Assembly (NCBI GenBank): GCA_023424355.1
Contig: JAFAEA010000398.1
Span: forward strand, 1-6,254
Length of the DNA stretch: 6,254 nt
Reading direction: 5' to 3'
DNA from: Chloroflexota bacterium
Lineage (GTDB): Bacteria; Chloroflexota; Chloroflexia; Thermomicrobiales; UBA6265
Shown: in pieces, positions 1 through 5,812 of the stretch
Layout of the letters: every line of letters starts with the position of its first letter
Position numbering within the stretch: position 1 is the stretch's first letter
The notes under the pieces: generated by a model
Database searches by the model: none
Told to the model about the DNA's origin: nothing
Seen by the model: the letters and a program-made list of their open reading frames with translations, nothing else
Made by a program: the position numbers and the translations under genes

Positions 1-1655
1 GGCCACCACGTTCCCGCGATGGCATGCCAAGCTTCACGCAGGTGCTGGTAAACATCCACGAACTGTGGACGCGTGACCGCGCCAAAGTAGTCAAGGGCGG
101 ACAGGATGTGGCGAAGCATCTCATCGCGTCCACCGGCATCGCTGGCACACCTGATCCGGTAAAAGCAACATCTCTTCAGCAGGTGATGCGAGGTCTGTAC
201 GAGAAGTTCGACAGGGCCCATGGTGGCTTTGGCGAAGCTCCCAAGTTCCCTCAAGCCTCTACACTCGAGTTCCTGCTGCGCCACTACGCGCGCACTGGGG
301 ACGTCGCGGCACTTTCGATGGTGGAACTCACACTCGGGGCAATGGCAGAAGGTGGTATCCACGATCAGATAGGTGGTGGTTTCTCCCGCTACTCCGTCGA
401 TGCCCAGTGGCACGTACCGCACTTCGAGAAGATGCTGTACGACAATGCCCAACTACTACCACTCTACGTAGATACATATAAGCACACCGATGAGCCGATG
501 TATCTCGAGGTGGCCCGATCTCTGGTCGGTTGGCTTGAGCGGGAGATGCTGCTGCCGCATGGAGCATTTGCAGCCGCGCTCGATGCCGATAGCGAAGGTG
601 TGGAAGGCAAGTTCTACATCTGGACCGCGGCCGAAATCGATGCCGCCTTCGATGCTGAAGATGCCGATCTGCTCAAACTCCATTTCGGCATTGCCGATCC
701 GGGAACGTTCGAGGGTGCAACCGTTTTGCGCGTGGTGAAAGCCGATGAAGACATCGCCGAGGATCTGGGCAAGCCAGTCGCCGAAGTTAAGCAGCGGCTT
801 TCACAGTTGAAGGTGCGCATGCTGGAACTGCGAGGCAAGCGCAAACGTCCGGGTCGCGATGACAAGGCCATCGCCAGCTGGAATGGTTTGACGATTCACG
901 CCCTCGCCTATTCCGGCCTTGCGCTCAACGAACCAGGCTGGATTGCACTCGCCGAACGCGCTGCGACCTTCATCACGAGCAAAATGATCGGCAGCGATGG
1001 ATCCATCTCCAGAAGCTGGGCCAACGGAAGTTCGAGCGCGGCAGGAGTGCTGGACGATTACGCCAACATGATTCGTGGCTTACTCACCTTGTACGGTGCC
1101 ACCGGCAACGAGAAGTGGCTCTCCCCTGCAAGCAAGCTCTTGAATTATGTGCTGGCCCACTTTGGTCACGAATCCGGCATCGGTTTCTACGACACGCCAG
1201 ATACGGCAAAGGACCTGTTCACCCGACCGCGTGAGCTCACGGATTCCGCCACTCCATCTGGAAACGCAACCATGGCGGAAGTGCTTCAAATTCTCGGCGT
1301 AATGCGGCGAGATGATGATCTCATCGACAAGGGCCGCAAGATCGTGGAATCGATGTCGGGTGTACTGGCGAAGTATCCGATGCACCTCGGTATGATGGCG
1401 TGCGCTGCTGAGCGAGCCGTAACCTCGCCTCGCGAACTGATAATCGGTGGAGATGCTGATGGCGCACTGCGAAACGCGGGGGCCCAGCGGGTCGATCCCG
1501 TTGTGATTCGGGGCTATACCTCCCCGGAATCTGAGTGGGCGTTTCTTGCAGACAAGCCGGCCGGAACCGGGCCAATCGCATACTGGTGCAGGGATTACAC
1601 CTGTCTCGCACCAGTAAGTGATGCAGATGCGTTGATTGAGGCGATGAAGAGCTAA
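1..1655 (+). CDS. DUF255/YyaL (SPATA20-like) thioredoxin domain-containing protein, 5'-truncated by window edge
   Basis: Seen: the frame is open from the left edge (first complete codon 3-5, reading PPRSRDG) into MPSFTQV at position 24, so the ATG at 24 is an internal Met. The TAA stop is at 1653-1655, leaving about 550 codons. Counting from the Met at 24, family signatures include GGFGEAPKFP (about 67-76), PHFEKMLYDNAQ (132-143), DADSEG followed by KFYIWT, DDKAIASWNGL (279-289), DDYANM, SATPSGNA, and a terminal CRDYTCLAP. Family knowledge: members run to about 650-700 residues, with an N-terminal thioredoxin-like domain (PF03190) followed by an (alpha/alpha)6-barrel resembling N-acylglucosamine 2-epimerases. 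The missing part is thus roughly the first 110-130 residues, including any CxxC site. The biochemical role of the family is not established. Expected to be cytosolic. A strong hairpin directly follows the stop. The family call is firm; the function is open. Confidence 0.93.
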   Translation, partial: PPRSRDGMPSFTQVLVNIHELWTRDRAKVVKGGQDVAKHLIASTGIAGTPDPVKATSLQQVMRGLYEKFDRAHGGFGEAPKFPQASTLEFLLRHYARTGDVAALSMVELTLGAMAEGGIHDQIGGGFSRYSVDAQWHVPHFEKMLYDNAQLLPLYVDTYKHTDEPMYLEVARSLVGWLEREMLLPHGAFAAALDADSEGVEGKFYIWTAAEIDAAFDAEDADLLKLHFGIADPGTFEGATVLRVVKADEDIAEDLGKPVAEVKQRLSQLKVRMLELRGKRKRPGRDDKAIASWNGLTIHALAYSGLALNEPGWIALAERAATFITSKMIGSDGSISRSWANGSSSAAGVLDDYANMIRGLLTLYGATGNEKWLSPASKLLNYVLAHFGHESGIGFYDTPDTAKDLFTRPRELTDSATPSGNATMAEVLQILGVMRRDDDLIDKGRKIVESMSGVLAKYPMHLGMMACAAERAVTSPRELIIGGDADGALRNAGAQRVDPVVIRGYTSPESEWAFLADKPAGTGPIAYWCRDYTCLAPVSDADALIEAMKS

Positions 1656-1660
1656 ACGAG

Positions 1661-1689
1661 ACCGGCGGGAAGTGAAACTTCCCGCCGGT
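1661..1689. terminator. Probable bidirectional intrinsic terminator between convergent genes
   Basis: A perfect 13-bp inverted repeat (ACCGGCGGGAAGT, loop GAA, then its exact complement) begins 6 bases after the TAA stop of the DUF255 gene. It ends 9 bases before the stop of the opposing esterase gene. On the plus strand it is followed by the T-rich run GTTTGTTTCCT, as expected of a Rho-independent terminator. The minus-strand tail (CTCGTTTAGC) is poorer in T, so termination of the esterase transcript here is likely but less certain. Confidence 0.82.
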
Positions 1690-1698
1690 GTTTGTTTC

Positions 1699-2664
1699 CT
1701 AATCAAGCATCTCGTGGAGCCAGTCCAATCTGGCCTGCACACCAAATGCGCCACCGCCGTCGTGACCATTGAAATCGTAGCGATGCATCTGCTTTTCGCC
1801 TGCGTACACGTTGTAGGCAGCGTAGACGGTGCTCGGTGGGCAGGTGGAATCCATGAGACCAACCGTGAACCGTGCCGGTGCAGTCGCACGCTTGCTGAAG
1901 TTCACCCCATCCACGTACGCGAGCGTGTTGAAGGCGGTTTCCACCAGATCCTGATGTTGCTTCAACCATGCCGTAAGCTCGGAATATGGCAAAGCATCTG
2001 TAATCGCTACGGCGCGTTCGTAGTGACAGAGGAACGGCTGGCCAGCCCAGATACCGGTGAGATCATCCACCAAACCGGCCACAGCCAACGTGATGCCGCC
2101 GCCCTGGCTGCCGCCTGTGGCGATGATGCGACCATCCACATCCGGATGATTGCGAGCGGCTTCAACGGCACGAACTGCATCGCTAAACACGCGTCGGTAG
2201 TAATGCTCGTATGGGGAACTCAATCCGCGGGTGAGGAAGCCCGGCACCTGCGGTTCGCCGTTGGCTCCGGCATCAGCAGTAGCACCCTTCGACCACGCAC
2301 TACCTTGGCCACGCGTATCCATCACGAAATGCGCGAATCCGGCGGAGCTGATGAGCGTGTGATTGGTGGCGAAGTTCCGACCTCCACCGTAGCCGATATA
2401 TTCCACCACACATGGCACCGGTCCATCGCGATGCTTCGGTACGAGGAGCCACGCCCTAATCGGCTGGCCGCCGAAGCCGGCGAAGGTGACATCGTACACA
2501 TCCTGCGCACGGAGGCCGACATCGATCGGCTCGTACGTTGCAGCCAGATCGTGCGATCGCACTTCGGCAAGTGTTTCCTGCCAAAAGGCATCGAACCCTT
2601 CCGGTTCAGGAATCGGTGAAAGGTAGCTCTCCAGCCTGTCTGGAGGGAGATCGAACATCGCCAT
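1699..2664 (-). CDS. Acetylxylan esterase / cephalosporin-C deacetylase family protein (AXE1, CE7)
   Basis: This is a predicted alpha/beta-hydrolase that removes acetyl groups from short xylo-oligosaccharides or related esters. The 321 residues match the whole length of CE7 enzymes such as the Thermotoga maritima acetyl esterase. Seen: N-terminal MAMFDLPPDRL, YIGYGGG (oxyanion Tyr92), MDTRGQGS (115-122), PGFLTRG, YYRRVF, nucleophile motif GGSQGGG with Ser186, GLMDSTCPPST with Asp272, and GHDGGG with His301. The Ser-Asp-His triad is therefore complete. There is no signal peptide, as is usual for this cytosolic family, so it probably acts on imported oligosaccharides. Start choice: ATG at 2664, because GAGGTG lies 6 bases upstream. 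A GTG at 2673 would add three residues but is itself part of that ribosome site. It is divergent from the hydrolase at 2783. The real substrate cannot be told from sequence, and no other sugar-degradation gene is nearby. Confidence 0.92.
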   Translation of the reverse strand: MAMFDLPPDRLESYLSPIPEPEGFDAFWQETLAEVRSHDLAATYEPIDVGLRAQDVYDVTFAGFGGQPIRAWLLVPKHRDGPVPCVVEYIGYGGGRNFATNHTLISSAGFAHFVMDTRGQGSAWSKGATADAGANGEPQVPGFLTRGLSSPYEHYYRRVFSDAVRAVEAARNHPDVDGRIIATGGSQGGGITLAVAGLVDDLTGIWAGQPFLCHYERAVAITDALPYSELTAWLKQHQDLVETAFNTLAYVDGVNFSKRATAPARFTVGLMDSTCPPSTVYAAYNVYAGEKQMHRYDFNGHDGGGAFGVQARLDWLHEMLD

Positions 2665-2670
2665 GAGTAA

Positions 2671-2676
2671 CACCTC
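2671..2676 (-). promoter_or_regulatory. Ribosome binding site GAGGTG for the esterase gene
   Basis: On the minus strand GAGGTG sits 6 bases before the ATG at 2664. It decides the start in favour of 2664 over the in-frame GTG (2673-2671), which falls inside the site itself. Confidence 0.65.
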
Positions 2677-2771
2677 GCATGAAGTTACGAATTCTGGAAG
2701 TCACGGTAGCACAGGCTCGTGTTTGTGGCACCTGCTATTGTGAGGTTCAGTACAGCGAGTAATTTCGAAAT

Positions 2772-2778
2772 GGGAGAA
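2772..2778 (+). promoter_or_regulatory. Ribosome binding site GGGAGAA for the MBL-fold hydrolase gene
   Basis: GGGAGAA ends 4 bases before the ATG at 2783, with its GGGAG core 6 bases away. An ATG at 2779 is in another frame and too close to the site. This supports 2783 as the start, which also keeps the conserved CxxC pair at the N-terminus. Confidence 0.6.
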
Positions 2779-2782
2779 ATGT

Positions 2783-3607
2783 ATGAATCAGGATCTCACC
2801 ACCTGCGCCACCTGTGGCGTGGAGCACGACCAGCCCCTACCCGCCGTGTGCGCCATTTGTGACGATGAGCGCCAGTATCTGCCCTCCGATGGCAAGCAAA
2901 AATGGACCACACTCGGGAAGCTTGCCGAAGACCGAACATTCGAGATTTGGGAGATTGAACCGAAGCTACACGGCATGCTCGTATCTCCACATGTCGGGAT
3001 CGGGCATCGACCTCTGCTGGTCCAGACCGATGAGGGTAACCTGCTGTGGGATCCGCCGGCGTTTATCGACGAGGATTCCATAGCCAAGGTGAAAGCGCTT
3101 GGAGGCGTGCGCTGGATTGCCCCCAGCCATCCGCATATGTTCGGGATGCAGTTGGAGTGGAGCGCTGCCTTCGATGACGCACCGGTGATGATCAGCGAGC
3201 GCGATAAGGAATGGCTGGCGAGAACCGGACCCGCGATTAAGTTCTGGGACGATGAGCATCAGCTCGCAGAGAATCTGACTCTGATTCGGGTTGGTGGTCA
3301 CTTCGCCGGCATGGCGGTGGTGCACTGGAACGGTGCCGATGATGCCGGTGTGTTGTTGAGCGCGGATGCAATTGTACCGGTGCCGGATCGCGGCTGGGCG
3401 ACCTTCCTCCGCAGCTATCCGAACCAGATTCCGTTATCACCACTGGGTGTACAGCGCATCGCCGATCGCGTGCGCGATCTCAAGTTCGATCGTTTGTATG
3501 GAAACTTTCTGGAGCGAGTCTGCCCATCTGGTGCCAGCGAAATGGTGGAACGATCCGCCGCTCGGCACATCGCCTGGATGACCGGTGAGCACGATGACTT
3601 GATCTAG
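2783..3607 (+). CDS. MBL-fold metallo-hydrolase-like protein with N-terminal four-cysteine knuckle
   Basis: The 274 residues begin with a putative zinc knuckle, C8-x2-C11 and C23-x2-C26, followed by DDERQY. A beta-lactamase-fold-like body comes next. Its ligand positions appear as SHPHMFG (His116, His118), GGHFAG (His173) and SADAI (Asp195). The usual HxHxDH loop is therefore reduced to HxH, with Phe-Gly where the Asp-His of the second metal site would stand. Family knowledge: proteins with this CxxC...CxxC plus SHPH...GGHF layout are normally annotated only as MBL-fold hydrolases, and I know of no assigned substrate. There is no signal peptide or membrane segment, so it is probably cytosolic. 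It diverges from the esterase across 118 bases and converges on the membrane-anchored protein gene, with stops overlapping in CTAG. The fold assignment is good; enzymatic activity is uncertain because of the reduced motif. Confidence 0.8.
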   Translation: MNQDLTTCATCGVEHDQPLPAVCAICDDERQYLPSDGKQKWTTLGKLAEDRTFEIWEIEPKLHGMLVSPHVGIGHRPLLVQTDEGNLLWDPPAFIDEDSIAKVKALGGVRWIAPSHPHMFGMQLEWSAAFDDAPVMISERDKEWLARTGPAIKFWDDEHQLAENLTLIRVGGHFAGMAVVHWNGADDAGVLLSADAIVPVPDRGWATFLRSYPNQIPLSPLGVQRIADRVRDLKFDRLYGNFLERVCPSGASEMVERSAARHIAWMTGEHDDLI

Positions 3608-4158
3608 AGAATAATCAGTAACACCACAACGGCCAGGATGACGACCAACCCAATCGCGATGAGAGGAATCGTCCACGGCGATCGCGACTCCTCTGGAGTG
3701 GATACCTGAGTCGGCGTTGCGACTTCCTGAGCTGGAGTCGATTCAGTCGTCTTGGTGACCTCAATGGAGGTTTCAGGAGCTACCTCGATATCAGAAGTTG
3801 GTTCCAATTGCTCGACGGCGGCCCCGGTCTCAGGGGCAGCAGCGGGCTCATTGTGGTGGTGACGCGTCGCCGCCTGCACCTGTTCTACGCCATGCACAAT
3901 CACGGGATCGGGCTCTGGTGCGGGCAGATTTCCACGTTCAGCAATTGTCTGCAGCCACTGCGGCAGGTCGCTGACATCCAGCAATGAATGAGGATCGATG
4001 ACGCTGCTATCGGGTTCGGGCAATGTGCGTTCATGTCGCTCTTCGACGGTGGGCATGTTTCGCCATGCCGGTGGTCTTTTCAACCAGGCAGGCATGGCAT
4101 CCTTCAAACCACCATCGGGAATTGGACGCATGGTATCGGGTTGTTTGTTATCGCTCAT
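3604..4158 (-). CDS. Uncharacterised Pro/Glu/Thr-rich protein with C-terminal membrane anchor, last gene of the ispDF-dtd cluster
   Basis: I do not recognise a named family in these 184 residues. Seen: an N-terminal third with two related motifs, MPAWL (22-26, followed by KRPPAW) and LPQWL (65-69, preceded by LLDVSD). Next is a low-complexity linker (about 79-160) rich in Pro, Glu, Thr and Ala, including HHH at 100-102. The C-terminus is one strongly hydrophobic stretch (about 162-184) running to the last residue with no charged tail. There is no N-terminal signal sequence. The layout suggests a tail-anchored protein with its bulk in the cytoplasm (inferred). The start ATG at 4158 lies 3 bases after the dtd stop, inside a tandem GAGCGATGAGCGAT. 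No strong ribosome site is visible, so translation probably depends on coupling to dtd. Similar P-x-W-L motifs occur, as I recall, in Chloroflexota zinc-ribbon or membrane proteins; I treat that as weak. It is very likely a real gene given frame, spacing and coherent architecture. Confidence 0.78.
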   Translation of the reverse strand: MSDNKQPDTMRPIPDGGLKDAMPAWLKRPPAWRNMPTVEERHERTLPEPDSSVIDPHSLLDVSDLPQWLQTIAERGNLPAPEPDPVIVHGVEQVQAATRHHHNEPAAAPETGAAVEQLEPTSDIEVAPETSIEVTKTTESTPAQEVATPTQVSTPEESRSPWTIPLIAIGLVVILAVVVLLIIL

Positions 4159-4161
4159 CGC

Positions 4162-4644
4162 TCAACCCCGTCGTGGACCGCGCAGCTCATCGGTATCCAA
4201 CCAGATCGTTACCGGACCATCGTTCACCAATTCTACTGCCATCTCGGCACCAAATACGCCGGTTTCCACACGAAATCCGGCAGATCGCATTGCTGCACAG
4301 AAATCGTCGACCATCGGCGCGGCAACATCCGGAGGTGCGGCCTTGGCCCAACTGGGGCGACGTCCCTTGCGCACATCGGCGTATAGCGTGAATTGCGATA
4401 CCACCAGCATACCGATCGCATCTGGATCTTCAGCGAGATAGTCCAAAGCGGATCGGTTCATGGCACCGTCGGCATCATCCAGGATACGCAGATTGGTGAT
4501 CTTGTTTATGAGCAGGTCGATTTCGGATCGCCCATCCTCCGGGGCGATGCCCAGAAGCACCAGGTAGCCGCAATCGATGGATCCAGTGACGTTGCCTTCA
4601 ACGGTGACGGAGGCGCGACTCACGCGCTGGACGCAGGCTCTCAC
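4162..4644 (-). CDS. dtd: D-aminoacyl-tRNA deacylase (DTD)
   Basis: DTD hydrolyses D-amino acids (and glycine mischarged on tRNA-Ala) from tRNA, and acts as a cytosolic homodimer. Seen: the N-terminus MRACVQRVSRASV typical of the family, SQFTLYADVRKGRRPS (83-98) with the core SQxTL motif, FGAEM (131-135), and NDGPVT (141-146), which carries the Gly-Pro pair that forms the cross-subunit chiral-selection site. At 160 residues it is slightly longer than the usual 145-150. The extra length lies in a loop around 67-78 and in a short basic C-terminal tail. The start is GTG at 4644-4642, overlapping the ispF stop as GTGA. The family-conserved N-terminus fixes this start although no clear ribosome site precedes it, which implies translational coupling to ispF. 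Confidence 0.95.
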   Translation of the reverse strand: MRACVQRVSRASVTVEGNVTGSIDCGYLVLLGIAPEDGRSEIDLLINKITNLRILDDADGAMNRSALDYLAEDPDAIGMLVVSQFTLYADVRKGRRPSWAKAAPPDVAAPMVDDFCAAMRSAGFRVETGVFGAEMAVELVNDGPVTIWLDTDELRGPRRG

Positions 4645-5123
4645 TTCGGGGCAATCATTGCGGTAGCGAGAGCGGCGATACCTTCCTCACGGCCCACAAA
4701 GCCCATGCGTTCGTTGGTGGTTGCCTTGATGCTGATGCAATCGAGCGGCAAGCCGGAAACCTCGTGAATGCGCTGCTTCATCGCCGGCACGTGTGGATTT
4801 ACCTTCGGTGCTTCGGCGATAACGCTGGCATCGATATTCACAACATCCCAGCCATGCTCGGCAAGCAGCGCGACACTGTGCTTCACGATCTCGATGCTAT
4901 CGAGATCTTTCCATTTCTCATCCGTAGGCGGGAAATGGACACCGATATCTCCGAGCGCCGCGGCACCGAGCATCGCATCCGCAATCGCGTGGAGCAATAC
5001 ATCGGCATCGCTGTGGCCATCGAGTCCCTTATCAAACGGGATCTCGATTCCACCAAGAATCATCGGTCGCCCTTCGGCGAAGCGATGAACATCGTATCCA
5101 ATACCGGCGCGTGGCCACTTCAT
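4641..5123 (-). CDS. ispF: 2-C-methyl-D-erythritol 2,4-cyclodiphosphate synthase
   Basis: This enzyme cyclises CDP-methylerythritol 2-phosphate to the 2,4-cyclodiphosphate with release of CMP, the fifth step of the MEP isoprenoid pathway. It is normally a cytosolic homotrimer. The 160 residues are full length. Seen: GIGYDVHRF with metal ligands Asp11 and His13, the segment DGHSDADVLLHAIADA with His37 and third metal ligand His45, GDIGVHFPPTD, and the nucleotide-site segment ATTNERMGFVGREEGIA near the C-terminus. All expected catalytic features are present. The ATG at 5123 overlaps the ispD stop as ATGA and is preceded by AAAGGAAG at 7 bases. The gene ends by overlapping the dtd GTG start. It is a separate protein here and is not fused to IspD as in some proteobacteria. 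Confidence 0.98.
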   Translation of the reverse strand: MKWPRAGIGYDVHRFAEGRPMILGGIEIPFDKGLDGHSDADVLLHAIADAMLGAAALGDIGVHFPPTDEKWKDLDSIEIVKHSVALLAEHGWDVVNIDASVIAEAPKVNPHVPAMKQRIHEVSGLPLDCISIKATTNERMGFVGREEGIAALATAMIAPK

Positions 5124-5812
5124 GATTCCGCTTCCTTTCGGGCGCGGAGCAGCGCCTCGGCAATGAGAAGGTCAGATGGATGCGTGATTTTCAGATTGAT
5201 AGAATCACCGGCAACGATGTGGACCGGCTTGCAAAGTCCCTCGGCAAGCGATGCTTCATCGGTGACCGGCCCGGTGGTTGTTTGAGAAAACTCGATCATC
5301 TGTCGCATCAAATCGGCCCGAAACACCTGCGGAGTTTGTGCACCCCATAGTGTGGATCGATCGATAGTTTCGGCGATGATGCCATCCTGCACGCGTTTCA
5401 CGGTATCTGTGAGCGGTGATGCCAGAATGGCGCCACCATGATCCTTTGCGGCCTGAATGCACTGTTCAATTTGCGTACTAAGGATCAATGGACGCGCAGC
5501 ATCGTGCACCACAATGATCTCCGCGTGGTGTTCCACGGCGCGCACTCCGTTCGCTGTGGATGCCTGGCGCGTATCGCCACCAACCACAACTTCGCTGATC
5601 TTGCGCCAACTGCCGGTGTACATCATTTCCACTATCGGCGCCCGAGTGTGTTCGCCAACAACAACCACGATCTCGGAAATGCTGGCGGCCTTTTCGAAAG
5701 CATCCAGGGTCCATGCCAGCACCGGTCGATCGAGGAGATTTGCCAACACCTTGCCGGAATCGCCGAACCGCTCACCTTTGCCCGCGGCCACAATCACAGC
5801 GGATGCGGTCAT
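5120..5812 (-). CDS. ispD: 2-C-methyl-D-erythritol 4-phosphate cytidylyltransferase
   Basis: IspD joins CTP and methylerythritol 4-phosphate to give CDP-methylerythritol and pyrophosphate, the third MEP-pathway step, in the cytosol. The 230 residues are full length. Seen: nucleotide-binding loop VAAGKGERFG (8-17), a lysine at 21, GGDTRQAST (78-86), VHDAARPL (102-109), TDTVKRV (135-141), Arg152 before LWGAQTPQVFR, TDEASLAE (184-191), and NLKITHPSDL (206-215) with Lys208. These cover the CTP and substrate contacts known from the E. coli enzyme. The usual Pro-Lys-Gln after the loop is Gly-Lys-Val here, keeping only the lysine. The ATG at 5812 overlaps the upstream PHP gene stop as ATGA, with GGGAG 8 bases ahead. 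The gene ends in an ATGA overlap with ispF, which performs a later step of the same pathway. Confidence 0.97.
   Translation of the reverse strand: MTASAVIVAAGKGERFGDSGKVLANLLDRPVLAWTLDAFEKAASISEIVVVVGEHTRAPIVEMMYTGSWRKISEVVVGGDTRQASTANGVRAVEHHAEIIVVHDAARPLILSTQIEQCIQAAKDHGGAILASPLTDTVKRVQDGIIAETIDRSTLWGAQTPQVFRADLMRQMIEFSQTTTGPVTDEASLAEGLCKPVHIVAGDSINLKITHPSDLLIAEALLRARKEAES
5131..5138 (-). promoter_or_regulatory. Ribosome binding site AAAGGAAG for ispF, inside the ispD 3' end
   Basis: On the minus strand AAAGGAAG lies within the last codons of ispD, 7 bases before the ispF ATG at 5123. It is the strongest Shine-Dalgarno match in the leftward cluster, so ispF can start by direct ribosome binding as well as by ATGA coupling. 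Confidence 0.6.

Larger units (their letters stand above)
2665..2782. promoter_or_regulatory. Divergent intergenic region with presumed promoters for the esterase and MBL-fold hydrolase genes
   Basis: This 118-base stretch is the longest non-coding interval in the window and must hold the start signals of two diverging genes. On the plus strand TATTGT (2736-2741) is a possible -10 box, but nothing close to TTGACA sits 16-18 bases upstream of it. On the minus strand TACCGT (2708-2703) is an equally weak candidate. A perfect 10-bp palindrome ATTTCGAAAT lies at 2762-2771, just before the hydrolase ribosome site. That promoters lie here is inferred from gene orientation; the individual boxes are weakly supported. 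Confidence 0.4.

Noticed and set aside
24..26. ATG as the true start of the DUF255 protein
   Set aside because: The frame continues upstream to the window edge with sequence fitting the end of the thioredoxin-like domain, and the family is much longer at its N-terminus.
1080..1889. 269-codon open frame on the minus strand across the end of the DUF255 gene and the terminator
   Set aside because: It runs through both the conserved DUF255 C-terminus and the perfect hairpin, is antisense to both, and shows no recognisable motif.
1672..2619. 315-codon open frame on the plus strand opposite the esterase
   Set aside because: It is antisense to a full-length CE7 enzyme with an intact triad. Its translation is rich in His, Arg and Cys with no domain, and its start falls inside the terminator hairpin.
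2671..2673. GTG as start of the esterase gene
   Set aside because: It lies within the GAGGTG ribosome site. The ATG at 2664 has ideal spacing and matches the usual CE7 N-terminus.
3988..4441. Three overlapping plus-strand open frames of 122-147 codons opposite dtd and the anchored protein gene
   Set aside because: They overlap each other in different frames opposite a well-supported dtd gene. They are shadows of coding sequence.
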